Shown here in pieces: positions 23,553 through 31,626 of a DNA stretch of 32,138 bases; positions within the stretch are counted from its first letter, which is position 1, and each line of letters starts with the position of its first letter. A model generated the notes under the pieces. The model had not been told where the DNA came from, did no database searches, and worked only from the letters and a program-made list of their open reading frames with translations. Where the stretch lies: NCBI GenBank assembly GCA_045577925.1, contig JAZNJH010000014.1, forward strand, positions 1-32,138, written 5' to 3'. The position numbers and the translations under genes were made by a program. This DNA comes from UBA4717 sp045577925 (GTDB lineage: Bacteria > Bacillota > Clostridia > Oscillospirales > CAG-272).

Positions 23553-23581
23553 TTGTATTTTGTGTAAAATTGTGGTACAAT
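23553..23581 (+). promoter_or_regulatory. Candidate promoter of the dipeptidase gene
   Basis: TTGTAT (23553-23558), 17-bp spacer, TACAAT (23576-23581). Moderately good SigA match about 55 bases before the ATG, which has a strong GGAGG site. Confidence 0.65.
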
Positions 23582-23642
23582 GATATAAATATGTTAACAC
23601 AAAAAAGGCATATAATACTTGTGATATAACGGAGGAACTATT

Positions 23643-25073
23643 ATGCCCTTGAATACAGATTATAAAAATGCTCCTGCTTATAAATTCTTTGAAAGCATAT
23701 GCAGGATACCTCACGGCTCGGGTAACGAAAAGGCTATTGCAGATTACGTTGAAGCTTTTGCCAAAGAGCGCGGACTTTATTCATACCGCGACAGTTTTGA
23801 TAACGTCCTTATTAGGCGCACGGCTACACCCGGATACGAAAATAAGCCTGCGGTGCTTCTTCAGGGCCATCTTGATATGGTTTGCGAAAAAGTACCCGGT
23901 CTTGAATTCGACTTTCTGAGAGACGCAATTCAGACAGAAGAGCGCGGCGGATGGCTTTATGCTAAGTCTACCACTCTCGGAGCTGACGACGGCGCTGCTG
24001 TTGCTATAATGCTTGCGATACTTGACGATAAAGACTATAAGTCGCCTGCAATCGAATGCCTTTTTACAACGAGCGAGGAAACGGCGCTTGTCGGAGCAAC
24101 TAATTTTGACTATACAAAGATCAATGCGCGCAGAATGATAAACATCGATACCGAAGAAGAGGGCGAAGCCGTTGCAGGAAGCGCGGGCGGCGTCAGATGC
24201 AGAATTACGAGAAAGCTTGAAAGAGAAGCTCTGACAGACGGCGTAAAAGCAGTTAAAATCACAGTCGGCGGACTTAAAGGCGGACATTCGGGAACGGATA
24301 TTGCACTCGGCAGAACGAGCGCGTGCGTTACAATGTCAAAGCTATTAAAGCTTCTTGGAGATAGAATTACAATTGTACAGATACTCGGCGGTAATATGGA
24401 TAATGCGATAGCGCGCGACTGTGTTGCTGTTGTTGTATGTGATGATACAGCGCCGGTATTTGATATCGTACGCGACTATGAAACAACGCTTAAAGCAAAA
24501 GTTATTGAAGATGATAGTGCAGTATTTGTAATGGCAGAAGAAGTGAGTGCGGATTCTGTTATGACAAAAGAGCTCTCTATCTCGGTTGTTGCGCTTGCAA
24601 ATGAGCTTTTGCACGGTGTTTATGCTATGAGCCGTGATATGGAGGGGCTTGTTGAAAGCTCTGCTAATTTCGCTTCCTTCAAAGAAGAAAACGGTCAGAT
24701 CATGATAACGATGTCCTGCCGTTCATCGGTTGCGCCGTCGCTTGCCAACATGAAAGAAACGATAGAAGAAAAAGCACGTGCCAACGGCTTTGAAGTGAAG
24801 TTTGAGGGAGAATATCCCGGTTGGCAGTACTGCCCCGATTCTGAGCTTATTCAGATATTCAAGGAAACTTACAAAAAGACGTCTGGCGAAGAGGGAAGAG
24901 TTGTTGCAATACATGCAGGACTTGAATGCGGTCTTATAAAGGCGGCAATACCCGATATGGATATTCTTTCAATAGGACCGACGATAAGAGACGCGCATAC
25001 GCCAAACGAACATATGGAGATAGGCTCGTTTATAAGGCTTTATGACCTTGTCCGCGAAATGATAAATGCATAA
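23643..25073 (+). CDS. pepD: Aminoacyl-histidine dipeptidase (M20, PepD)
   Basis: Cytosolic zinc exopeptidase cleaving Xaa-His and other dipeptides. Within 476 residues the M20 catalytic site is seen: QGHLDMV (metal His76 and Asp78), LGADDGAAV (bridging Asp115), TSEET (catalytic Glu145 and metal Glu146), a lid domain (about 200-390) with GGLKGGHSGTDI, and a C-terminal metal histidine in DAHTPNEHMEIG. This order and length match PepD rather than PepT. GGAGG is seven bases before the ATG. A single gene between its own promoter and a terminator. Confidence 0.93.
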   Translation: MPLNTDYKNAPAYKFFESICRIPHGSGNEKAIADYVEAFAKERGLYSYRDSFDNVLIRRTATPGYENKPAVLLQGHLDMVCEKVPGLEFDFLRDAIQTEERGGWLYAKSTTLGADDGAAVAIMLAILDDKDYKSPAIECLFTTSEETALVGATNFDYTKINARRMINIDTEEEGEAVAGSAGGVRCRITRKLEREALTDGVKAVKITVGGLKGGHSGTDIALGRTSACVTMSKLLKLLGDRITIVQILGGNMDNAIARDCVAVVVCDDTAPVFDIVRDYETTLKAKVIEDDSAVFVMAEEVSADSVMTKELSISVVALANELLHGVYAMSRDMEGLVESSANFASFKEENGQIMITMSCRSSVAPSLANMKETIEEKARANGFEVKFEGEYPGWQYCPDSELIQIFKETYKKTSGEEGRVVAIHAGLECGLIKAAIPDMDILSIGPTIRDAHTPNEHMEIGSFIRLYDLVREMINA

Positions 25074-25134
25074 AACAGGCGAATGAACAGGTTAAATGAC
25101 TCCCCTTTAAAAAGTGGAGGCTATAAAACGGACG

Positions 25135-25159
25135 AAGGCACCCTCTCGGGTGCCTTTTT
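25135..25159 (+). terminator. Terminator of pepD
   Basis: AAGGCACCC (25135-25143), loop TCTC, GGGTGCCTT (25148-25156) and a T run to 25159. It lies about 60 bases after the pepD stop. Confidence 0.9.
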
Positions 25160-25200
25160 GTACGGCTAGATTGATGCTGCAACTAAGAGGAAAAACTATT

Positions 25201-25395
25201 TTATGTTATAAGACCTGCCTCGCGTAAATCATCATCGGTGATCTTATGATTATCACGTTCAAAATCAGCAATATGCTCGCGAATCCAACAGGCGACCTGA
25301 GAGCTGACGCTTCTGCCGTTATATTTTGCAATATAATGTAATTTCAAAAGAAGCTTCGACTCAATGCGTAAACCAAAGTGCTTAGTCTTATTCAA
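25201..25395 (-). CDS. Small ribbon-helix-helix protein
   Basis: A 64-residue protein that looks like an Arc/CopG ribbon-helix-helix: a strand FGLRIES near residues 7-13, helix 1 KLLLKLHYIAKYNG, and helix 2 SVSSQVACWIREHIADFERD. Such proteins are dimeric DNA-binding regulators, sometimes antitoxins, but no toxin gene is next to it. The start is TTG, supported by AAAGGAG eight bases before it (an ATG in that interval is out of frame). Upstream on the same strand lies a long structured leader with its own strong promoter and an internal terminator, so expression seems to be controlled by attenuation. Function unknown. Confidence 0.7.
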   Translation of the reverse strand: MNKTKHFGLRIESKLLLKLHYIAKYNGRSVSSQVACWIREHIADFERDNHKITDDDLREAGLIT

Positions 25396-25450
25396 TCTTT
25401 CATCTCCTTTCCCGAAAACGTCTAATGAGCCGCTTTTTTACGTGCACAAT

Positions 25451-25480
25451 AAAAAAGTGCGCTCCAACGAGGGAACGCAC
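25451..25480 (-). terminator. Leader terminator upstream of the ribbon-helix-helix gene
   Basis: Read on the minus strand, GTGCGTTCC (25480-25472), loop CTCGTT, GGAGCGCAC (25465-25457) give a 9-bp stem with one G-T pair, followed by six T (25456-25451). It is a good intrinsic terminator located 56 bases before the TTG start. Its 5' arm is shared with the alternative antiterminator stem. Confidence 0.75.
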
Positions 25481-25608
25481 CGAAAAAGTGCTTTCCCTCG
25501 AAAGTTGCTACACTAACGCTCTCCCAGTATGGTATGAGTAAAAAGGGAAAACACCTTTTACCAAAGGTAATTTTCCATACCAGGATAATATGCAATTAGT
25601 GTAGCAAC
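25451..25608 (-). ncRNA. Structured leader RNA with aptamer-like domain and terminator switch
   Basis: Minus-strand RNA starting near 25605. Stem P1 joins 25608-25596 with 25516-25504 (13 perfect bp). Inside, after a wide internal loop (about 13 bases each side), are P2 (TGGTATG/CATACCA) and P3 (GGAAAA and ACCTT paired to AAGGT and TTTTCC, one bulge). Beyond P1, 25500-25493 pairs with 25475-25468 (8 bp, plus an inner GCAC/GTGC). That antiterminator excludes the terminator at 25480-25451. A small hairpin CTTTC-gagg-GAAAG (25504-25491) would hide the antiterminator arm. It does not match any riboswitch consensus I know. An independent small RNA with a 6S-like bubble is an alternative. Confidence 0.6.
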
Positions 25609-25611
25609 CAT

Positions 25612-25640
25612 ATTATACCACAACGAAAAAACAATTGCAA
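25612..25640 (-). promoter_or_regulatory. SigA-type promoter of the structured leader
   Basis: On the minus strand: TTGCAA (25640-25635), 17-bp spacer, perfect TATAAT (25617-25612). The predicted start falls at the 5' edge of stem P1, supporting the leader as the transcript's 5' end. Confidence 0.85.
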
Positions 25641-25778
25641 GCGTTTGGCGCCTATAATTAAAAATAATTTTGTAAATCCGGTAGGGCTCATTATAAAACA
25701 AAATCTTCTTAAACGACAAAAATCTCGTATTTTTATAAAATACCGTGCATTTTTATTCCATATGTTCACAAAATATAC
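25641..25778. other. AT-rich spacer between divergent promoters
   Basis: Non-coding and rich in A/T tracts, between the leader promoter (minus) and the secA promoter (plus), both with TTGCAA -35 boxes. I see no convincing gene or repeat here. Confidence 0.6.
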
Positions 25779-25807
25779 TTGCAATTTCCTTAATATTAAA
25801 CTATAAT
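25779..25807 (+). promoter_or_regulatory. SigA-type promoter of the secA operon
   Basis: TTGCAA (25779-25784), 17-bp spacer, perfect TATAAT (25802-25807). The leader to the secA ATG is about 58 bases. Confidence 0.85.
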
Positions 25808-25871
25808 AATTATGATTGCAAAATTTTTGAGTAATAATTATCCACGTGCACAGAAAGGAGTCGCCATAGAA

Positions 25872-28643
25872 ATGGGACTTTTGGAAAAAGTATTCGGAAC
25901 TTATAGTGAAAGACAACTTAAAAAAATATATCCGATAGTTGATGCTATCGAAGCACTTGCACCAAAGTATAAGGCGATGAGCGATGCACAGCTTCGTGCA
26001 ACGACCGACGTGCTTAAAGAAAGACTTAAAAACGGTGAAACTCTTGACGATATTCTTTGCGATGCATTTGCTCTTGTCAGAGAAGCAGACGAACGTGTGC
26101 TCGGTAAGCGCCCGTTCAGAGTACAGCTTGTCGGAGGTATCGTTTTACATCAGGGAAGAATTGCAGAGATGAAAACGGGTGAGGGTAAAACTCTCGTTGC
26201 AACCCTGCCTGCCTACCTTAACGCGCTTGCAGGAAACGGTGTTCACGTTGTAACCGTTAACGAATACCTTGCCAAGCGTGACAGTGATGAAATGGGCAGA
26301 GTATATGCTTTCTTAGGACTCACAACAGGGCTCATACATCACGATCAGGATCCGCTTGAAAAGCAGGCGGCGTATATGGCCGATATAACCTACGGTACGA
26401 ATAATGAATTTGGCTTTGACTACCTGCGTGACAATATGGCTATCTATTCAAGTCAGCTTTTCCAGCGCGGACACGCATTCGCTATCGTTGACGAAGTTGA
26501 CTCGATACTCATAGACGAAGCGAGAACACCGCTTATTATTTCCGGACTCGGAGACGCTGTAAGCGACCTGTACGGTAAGGCCGATGCACTCGTGCGTTCG
26601 TTCAGAAAGCACGTGATCAAAGAAGCAGACAGAAAAGAGCTTATGGACGAAGTTGATGCCGACTATATTGTTGACGAAAAGGCTCACATGGTCAATATAA
26701 CAAAATACGGAATAGAAAAGGCTGAAGGGTATTTCGGTATCGAAAATCTTTCCGATCCCGAAAACTCAACCATAGCACATCATATAAATCAGGCGATGCG
26801 CGCTCACGGTACGATGAAGCGCGACGTTGATTACATCGTCAAGGACGGCGAGGTTCTTATCATAGATGCGTTCACGGGACGTATCATGTACGGCAGACGT
26901 TATTCAGACAGCCTGCATCAGGCGATAGAAGCAAAAGAAAGAGTGGAGATCAAACGCGAAAATCAGACTCTTGCAACGATAAGCTTTCAGAACTATTTCA
27001 GACTTTATAAAAAGCTTTCGGGCATGACGGGTACTGCTCTTACCGAAGAGATGGAATTTCGCGAGATATATGCGCTTGACGTGGTCGAGGTTCCGACCAA
27101 CAAGCCCATGATAAGAAAAGACTTTACCGACGCGGTATACACAACTCAGGCAGGAAAATACAAGGCAATAGTAAATCAGATAAAGGAATGTAATGCCAAG
27201 GGACAGCCTGTGCTTGTCGGTACGGTATCAATAGAAATGTCTGAGCTTTTATCCGATATACTCAAGAAAAACGGTATAAAGCATACGGTGCTGAATGCAA
27301 AGTATCACGAGAAAGAAGCTGAGATAGTAGCGCAGGCGGGTAAGCTTAATGCGGTTACGATCTCAACAAATATGGCAGGACGCGGAACGGACATCATGCT
27401 TGGCGGTAATGCAGAATTTCTTGCAAAGAATGAAATGCGCCGCCGTGATATTGACGAAAGTATTATCCGTCTTGCAGTTGGTACGAGTGAAGAAAATGAC
27501 GAAGAAGTTGTCAGCGCACGCGCGCTCTTTAAAGAGCTTGTTGAAAAGTACAAGGCGGAAATAGCGCCCGAGGCGGAAAAGGTCAGAGAGTCGGGCGGTC
27601 TTTATATACTTGGTACAGAGCGACACAAGAGCCGCCGTATAGACAATCAGCTCAGAGGCCGTTCCGGACGTCAGGGAGACCCCGGTATGTCGCGCTTCTT
27701 CCTTTCGCTTGAAGACGATCTTATGAGACTTTTCGGCGGAGACAGAATAATCGGCATTGTCAAGAGTCTTGGCATAGACGAAGATACGGTTATCGACCAA
27801 AAGATACTTTCGGGTAGCATAGAGTCTGCTCAGAAGAAGATAGAGGACAGAGAATTCAATCACAGAAAGTCGGTTATCGAATACGATAACGTAATGAACG
27901 AGCAGAGAAGAGTTATCTATTCTCAGCGCCGCGAGGTAATGAACGGCGAGGACATGAGCGCCACTGTAAAGAAGATGATAAACGACGTTATTGATTCTGT
28001 GGTTGCAGAAAATACGGCAGATGAAGTCCGTGACGACTGGAACTATGATGCTATACGCACCCACTTCTACGGTTATCTGACAAACGATAATGATTTCAGA
28101 TATACGTCTGAAGATTTCGACAGAATAGATGCCGATACGATTGCAGACGAGCTTAAAGAGCGCGCTGAAAAAATATATGCCGAAAAGGAAGAGCTCTTTG
28201 GTGAAGATATGCGCGAAATAGAACGCGTTGTTCTTCTCAGAAGTGTTGACGAAAACTGGGTGGAGCATCTTGAGGCTATGGATCAGATGCGTCAGGGAGT
28301 GTTCCTTCAGGGATATGCTCAGCGTAATCCTATCAACGAGTATAAGATCATCGGCTCGAATATGTTCGATGAGATGATATACTCAATAAAGCAGAGCGTA
28401 ACGCGCCGTATACTCTGTGTTATGCCCAAGCAAAAACCGACAGAGCGCGTACAGGTTATGAAAGAGGCTCATGGCGGCAGAGTCAACCTTGCATTTAATC
28501 AGGGAAGAACAAGCGCACCCGCTAATGCTCCCGCGGCACCTGCAACTGTCAGAAGCGCGCAAAAGGTAGGTAGAAACGACCCTTGCCCCTGCGGAAGCGG
28601 TAAAAAGTATAAGAAATGCTGCGGAGCGGGCAGCGAAGAATAA
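25872..28643 (+). CDS. secA: Preprotein translocase ATPase SecA
   Basis: Motor ATPase that pushes secretory proteins through SecYEG. From the ATG at 25872 it has 923 residues. Walker A is GEGKT (103-107). The DEAD-type Walker B is seen in AIVDEVDSILIDEAR (204-218). Other motifs are TYGTNNEFGFDYLRDN, KLSGMTGTA, TNMAGRGTDI and QLRGRSGRQGDPG, then the C-terminal SEC-C zinc tail NDPCPCGSGKKYKKCC that binds SecB or ribosomes. The open frame reaches back to 25812, but AAAGGAG at 25854-25860 and the conserved MGLLEKVFG start favour 25872, despite the long 11-base spacing. It heads a run of five further genes. Confidence 0.97.
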   Translation: MGLLEKVFGTYSERQLKKIYPIVDAIEALAPKYKAMSDAQLRATTDVLKERLKNGETLDDILCDAFALVREADERVLGKRPFRVQLVGGIVLHQGRIAEMKTGEGKTLVATLPAYLNALAGNGVHVVTVNEYLAKRDSDEMGRVYAFLGLTTGLIHHDQDPLEKQAAYMADITYGTNNEFGFDYLRDNMAIYSSQLFQRGHAFAIVDEVDSILIDEARTPLIISGLGDAVSDLYGKADALVRSFRKHVIKEADRKELMDEVDADYIVDEKAHMVNITKYGIEKAEGYFGIENLSDPENSTIAHHINQAMRAHGTMKRDVDYIVKDGEVLIIDAFTGRIMYGRRYSDSLHQAIEAKERVEIKRENQTLATISFQNYFRLYKKLSGMTGTALTEEMEFREIYALDVVEVPTNKPMIRKDFTDAVYTTQAGKYKAIVNQIKECNAKGQPVLVGTVSIEMSELLSDILKKNGIKHTVLNAKYHEKEAEIVAQAGKLNAVTISTNMAGRGTDIMLGGNAEFLAKNEMRRRDIDESIIRLAVGTSEENDEEVVSARALFKELVEKYKAEIAPEAEKVRESGGLYILGTERHKSRRIDNQLRGRSGRQGDPGMSRFFLSLEDDLMRLFGGDRIIGIVKSLGIDEDTVIDQKILSGSIESAQKKIEDREFNHRKSVIEYDNVMNEQRRVIYSQRREVMNGEDMSATVKKMINDVIDSVVAENTADEVRDDWNYDAIRTHFYGYLTNDNDFRYTSEDFDRIDADTIADELKERAEKIYAEKEELFGEDMREIERVVLLRSVDENWVEHLEAMDQMRQGVFLQGYAQRNPINEYKIIGSNMFDEMIYSIKQSVTRRILCVMPKQKPTERVQVMKEAHGGRVNLAFNQGRTSAPANAPAAPATVRSAQKVGRNDPCPCGSGKKYKKCCGAGSEE

Positions 28644-28663
28644 ATCTATAAGGAATTATAACG

Positions 28664-29545
28664 ATGCCATCAGATCAGATACAATGGTTTCCGGGGCATA
28701 TGGCGAAAACGAGAAGACTCATATCCGAGTCTTTAAAGCTTGTTGATATCGTCATAGAGCTTCTTGACGCAAGAATACCATACAGCTCGAAAAATCCCGA
28801 GATAACAAGGCTTGTGGGAAACAAGCCTATGCTGACCCTCATGAATAAGGCTTCTCTTGCCGACCCTAAACAGTTTGATGATTGGAAAAAGTATTATACG
28901 GGAAATGGCAGAGGCTGTATCATAACCGATGTTACAAGCGGACAGGGAATAAATGAGATAATGCCGGCGCTGAGAAATATTCTCGGAGAAAAGATTGAAA
29001 GATACGAAGAAAAGGGAATGGTCGGCAGACGTCTTAAAGCTATGATAGTCGGTATACCTAACGTTGGTAAATCGTCGCTTATCAATAAGCTTTCGGGCAA
29101 CAAAAAAGCCAAGGTTGAGGACAGGCCCGGTGTTACCGTGAATAAACAATGGGTCACGACCTCGATTGGGCTGGATCTACTTGACATGCCCGGTGTACTT
29201 TGGCCGAAATTCGAAGACGAAAGTGTGGGAGAAAGCCTTGCTATGACGGGTGCTATAAAAGACCAGATCCTTGACAGGGAGCTTATCGCGATGCGGCTAT
29301 GCGGCAGACTGAGAAAGCTTTATCCAAATGAGCTTGCAAGCCGTTATAAGCTTGGCCAAATGGACAAATACGAGGATTTTACCGATTACGAGCTTTTCGA
29401 GGAAATAGGCCGCAAGCGCGGCTGCATTATCTCGGGAGGCGAGATAAACACGGAACGATGCGCAGGTATGCTTCTTGATGAATTCCGCGGCGGCGTTATC
29501 GGAAGAATAACGCTTGAGCGCACTTGTGACTTAGTGCGTGACTGA
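28664..29545 (+). CDS. rbgA: Ribosome biogenesis GTPase RbgA (YlqF)
   Basis: Circularly permuted GTPase needed for late assembly of the 50S subunit. In 293 residues the motif order is permuted: G4 NKAS (61-64), G5-like region TSGQG (91-95), G1 GIPNVGKSS (130-138), G2 threonine near 158, and G3 DMPGVLWPK (174-182). A C-terminal helical rRNA-binding part has the typical KRGCIISGGEINTERCAGMLLDEFRGG. The N-terminal IQWFPGHMAKTRR is a family hallmark. It follows secA by 20 bases and precedes rnhB, the usual ylqF-rnhB neighbourhood. Confidence 0.96.
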   Translation: MPSDQIQWFPGHMAKTRRLISESLKLVDIVIELLDARIPYSSKNPEITRLVGNKPMLTLMNKASLADPKQFDDWKKYYTGNGRGCIITDVTSGQGINEIMPALRNILGEKIERYEEKGMVGRRLKAMIVGIPNVGKSSLINKLSGNKKAKVEDRPGVTVNKQWVTTSIGLDLLDMPGVLWPKFEDESVGESLAMTGAIKDQILDRELIAMRLCGRLRKLYPNELASRYKLGQMDKYEDFTDYELFEEIGRKRGCIISGGEINTERCAGMLLDEFRGGVIGRITLERTCDLVRD

Positions 29546-29563
29546 TTTGATGGGGTGCTTACA

Positions 29564-30196
29564 ATGCCGACAAAGAAAATATCACAGCCACTTACGTGGG
29601 AGCTTGAAAACGAGCTTCACGAAAAAGGATATAAGATAATATGCGGAACCGACGAAGCAGGCAGAGGCCCTCTCGTAGGTCCCGTTGTTGCAGGAGCCTG
29701 TGTTCTTGACCCGAGTGTTGAAATTGAAGGCCTTAACGATTCAAAAAAACTCTCTGAAAAGAAACGCGAAGAGCTTTACAATATAATCTGTGAAAAGGCG
29801 ATAGCCTGGGCAACGGGTATTGCAACGCCCGACGAGATCGATGAAATAAACATTCTCAATGCATCAATGCTTGCAATGAAAAGAGCGATAGCTGCGCTTG
29901 ACGTTTCGCCTGATGCGGCGCTCGTTGACGGCAACTGCACGCGCTCGTTTGAAATACCTGCTTTTGCAATTGTAAAGGGGGATTCGAAGTCGCCGTCTAT
30001 TGCAGCGGCATCTATTCTTGCAAAGGTGACAAGAGACCGCATGTGCGAAGAACTTGACAGAGAGTATCCAAAGTACAATATAGCAAAGCATAAGGGATAT
30101 CCAACAAAAGAGCATATGGAGCTTGTCAGAAAATACGGCCCGTGCCCTGAGCACAGACGTACATTTCTCAAGTTTTTAAACGATGAAAAACGTTAA
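29564..30196 (+). CDS. rnhB: Ribonuclease HII
   Basis: Removes RNA from RNA/DNA hybrids and single ribonucleotides from DNA. In 210 residues it shows GTDEAGRGPLVGPVVAGA (Asp30 and Glu31), DSKKLSEKKRE, VDGN (Asp122) and KGDSKSPSIAAASILAKVTRD (Asp140), followed by YPKYNIAKHKGYPTKEH. The ATG at 29564 is preceded by GGGG about eight bases upstream; a GTG at 29555 extends it by three residues. The last 14 bases overlap yraN. Confidence 0.95.
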   Translation: MPTKKISQPLTWELENELHEKGYKIICGTDEAGRGPLVGPVVAGACVLDPSVEIEGLNDSKKLSEKKREELYNIICEKAIAWATGIATPDEIDEINILNASMLAMKRAIAALDVSPDAALVDGNCTRSFEIPAFAIVKGDSKSPSIAAASILAKVTRDRMCEELDREYPKYNIAKHKGYPTKEHMELVRKYGPCPEHRRTFLKFLNDEKR

Positions 30197-30629
30197 TAAC
30201 CGTGAGCTTGGCAGGCAGGGAGAGAGAATAGCACGCGAATATCTGAGCACAAAATGCGGCTATGAAATAATTGCTTCAAACTACTATGCTTCTCACAAGG
30301 AAATAGACATAATAGCACTTGACGGCGAATATATTGTATTCATTGAAGTGAAGTGCAGAACGAAAAATCAAAAAAAAATATCTCACAGGCCGGGTAAGGC
30401 AGTCGGATACAGAAAACGCACCAATATCGTTTTGGCGGCCAATAAGTTTATAGCCGAAAACTGCGGCGCGGATTTTGTGTCGGGGCGAGCTTCAAGAGTT
30501 GACGTCATAGAGATAGTCGTGCCGCCTATGGACGAAAGATACAACGACGGTACGGGCGAGCTTAAGCTTTCGGCCTGTTCAATAAATCATATACGTAACG
30601 CTTTTTATTCTGACGCTTCGCTTTACTAA
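30183..30629 (+). CDS. yraN: UPF0102 family protein YraN
   Basis: A small protein of 148 residues with the restriction-nuclease-like fold of UPF0102. The core is RQGERIAREYL, then EIDIIALDGEYIVFIEVKCRT, where the D...EVK triad lies. Next is the KAVGYRKRTNIVLAANKF helix, with RVDVIEI near the end. It is often found next to rnhB in Firmicutes. The biochemical function is not settled, although a nuclease activity is suspected from the fold. It starts within rnhB (14-base overlap), implying coupled translation. The ribosome site is weak. Confidence 0.9.
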   Translation: MKNVNNRELGRQGERIAREYLSTKCGYEIIASNYYASHKEIDIIALDGEYIVFIEVKCRTKNQKKISHRPGKAVGYRKRTNIVLAANKFIAENCGADFVSGRASRVDVIEIVVPPMDERYNDGTGELKLSACSINHIRNAFYSDASLY

Positions 30630-30652
30630 TACAGTATGAGGTTTTGATACAT

Positions 30653-31603
30653 ATGATCAGAATATGCGATCTACACTGCGATACACTTTATAATATCAGG
30701 AAAAACGGCGGTACACTTATAAAGAATAACGGCCATATTACGCTTAAAAAGTTAAATGAATTTGAAAGCTTTATTCAGGTTATGGCAATGTGGTCAGAAC
30801 ATTCCCTTACCTGCGACGAGGCGTATGATGCTTTTCTTGATGCGGCAGGCATACTTGAAAGAGAGCTTGTCTCGGCAGAGGCCGCGGGCTATAAAGTCAG
30901 GCTTGCCAAAAGCGGTAATGATATACTAAAGAATGAAGACGACGGCTTTTCCTCTGTTGTTTTTGCAGTTGAGGGAGGAAAGCTTCTTGATAACAGCCTT
31001 AAAAGACTTGAAATGCTTTACTCGCTCGGAGTCAGAATACTTACACTTGTCTGGGCGGGAGAATGCCCGATAGGTGGTGCACATAATAACGAGGTTGGAC
31101 TGACACCGTTTGGCAAGGAGGTTGTTAGGCTCTGCTTTGAGCTTGGAATAATACCCGACGTTTCTCATGCAAACGAAAGGCAGATAAACGAGGTTCTCGA
31201 AATAGCAACAACCTATTCGAAGCCTATAATGGCTTCTCACTCAAACTCGAAAACAGTTCACAATCATACTCGCAATCTTACCAATGAACAATACAAGGAA
31301 ATAGTAAAGCTTGGCGGTACTGTGGGCGTAAGTATGGCATGCGAGCATTTGTGCGAAAGCAGAGCTGATATAAATGATCTTGTAAGGCATATAAGACATT
31401 ACTTTGATTTATCACCAAAGGGAGTCTGCCTTGGCTCTGATTTTGACGGTGTAACAAGTCTGCCCGATAAAATAGTTGATGTGACGAGCCTTAAAAAGCT
31501 TGCGACTCTTTTAGAAAAAAGTGGCTTTTCAAAAGGTGATGTTGAAAATATAATGTACAATAACGCACGGGATTTTCTTGTTAAAAATCTCGGCTTGCGC
31601 TGA
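30653..31603 (+). CDS. Membrane dipeptidase family protein (peptidase M19)
   Basis: Zinc dipeptidase of the M19 family, 316 residues from the ATG at 30653. Motifs seen are CDLHCDTLY with the metal His and Asp near the N-terminus, FAVEGGK with the bridging Glu, GVRILTLVWAGECPIGG, IIPDVSHAN and PIMASHSN with metal histidines, and LGSDFDGV toward the end. Bacterial members hydrolyse dipeptides, often with D-residues. There is no signal peptide, so it is cytoplasmic here. GAGG is 11 bases before the ATG; a TTG three codons earlier lies too close to that site. Confidence 0.9.
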   Translation: MIRICDLHCDTLYNIRKNGGTLIKNNGHITLKKLNEFESFIQVMAMWSEHSLTCDEAYDAFLDAAGILERELVSAEAAGYKVRLAKSGNDILKNEDDGFSSVVFAVEGGKLLDNSLKRLEMLYSLGVRILTLVWAGECPIGGAHNNEVGLTPFGKEVVRLCFELGIIPDVSHANERQINEVLEIATTYSKPIMASHSNSKTVHNHTRNLTNEQYKEIVKLGGTVGVSMACEHLCESRADINDLVRHIRHYFDLSPKGVCLGSDFDGVTSLPDKIVDVTSLKKLATLLEKSGFSKGDVENIMYNNARDFLVKNLGLR

Positions 31604-31626
31604 ACATATACGGAGGTATAAAAATA

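Noticed and set aside
23588..23602. GTTAACACAA near the pepD start, resembling half of a Rex operator.
   Set aside because: Only one half-site is present; the matching TTGTTAA at the right spacing is missing.
25541..25611. Possible leader peptides in the structured RNA (minus strand ATG at 25611, and a six-codon frame MENYLW).
   Set aside because: The first ATG lies upstream of the predicted transcription start and neither has a ribosome-binding site. The control looks RNA-structural rather than translational.
27363..28268. A 301-codon frame on the minus strand opposite secA.
   Set aside because: It is the antisense shadow of a highly conserved gene, has no domain text I recognise and no ribosome site.
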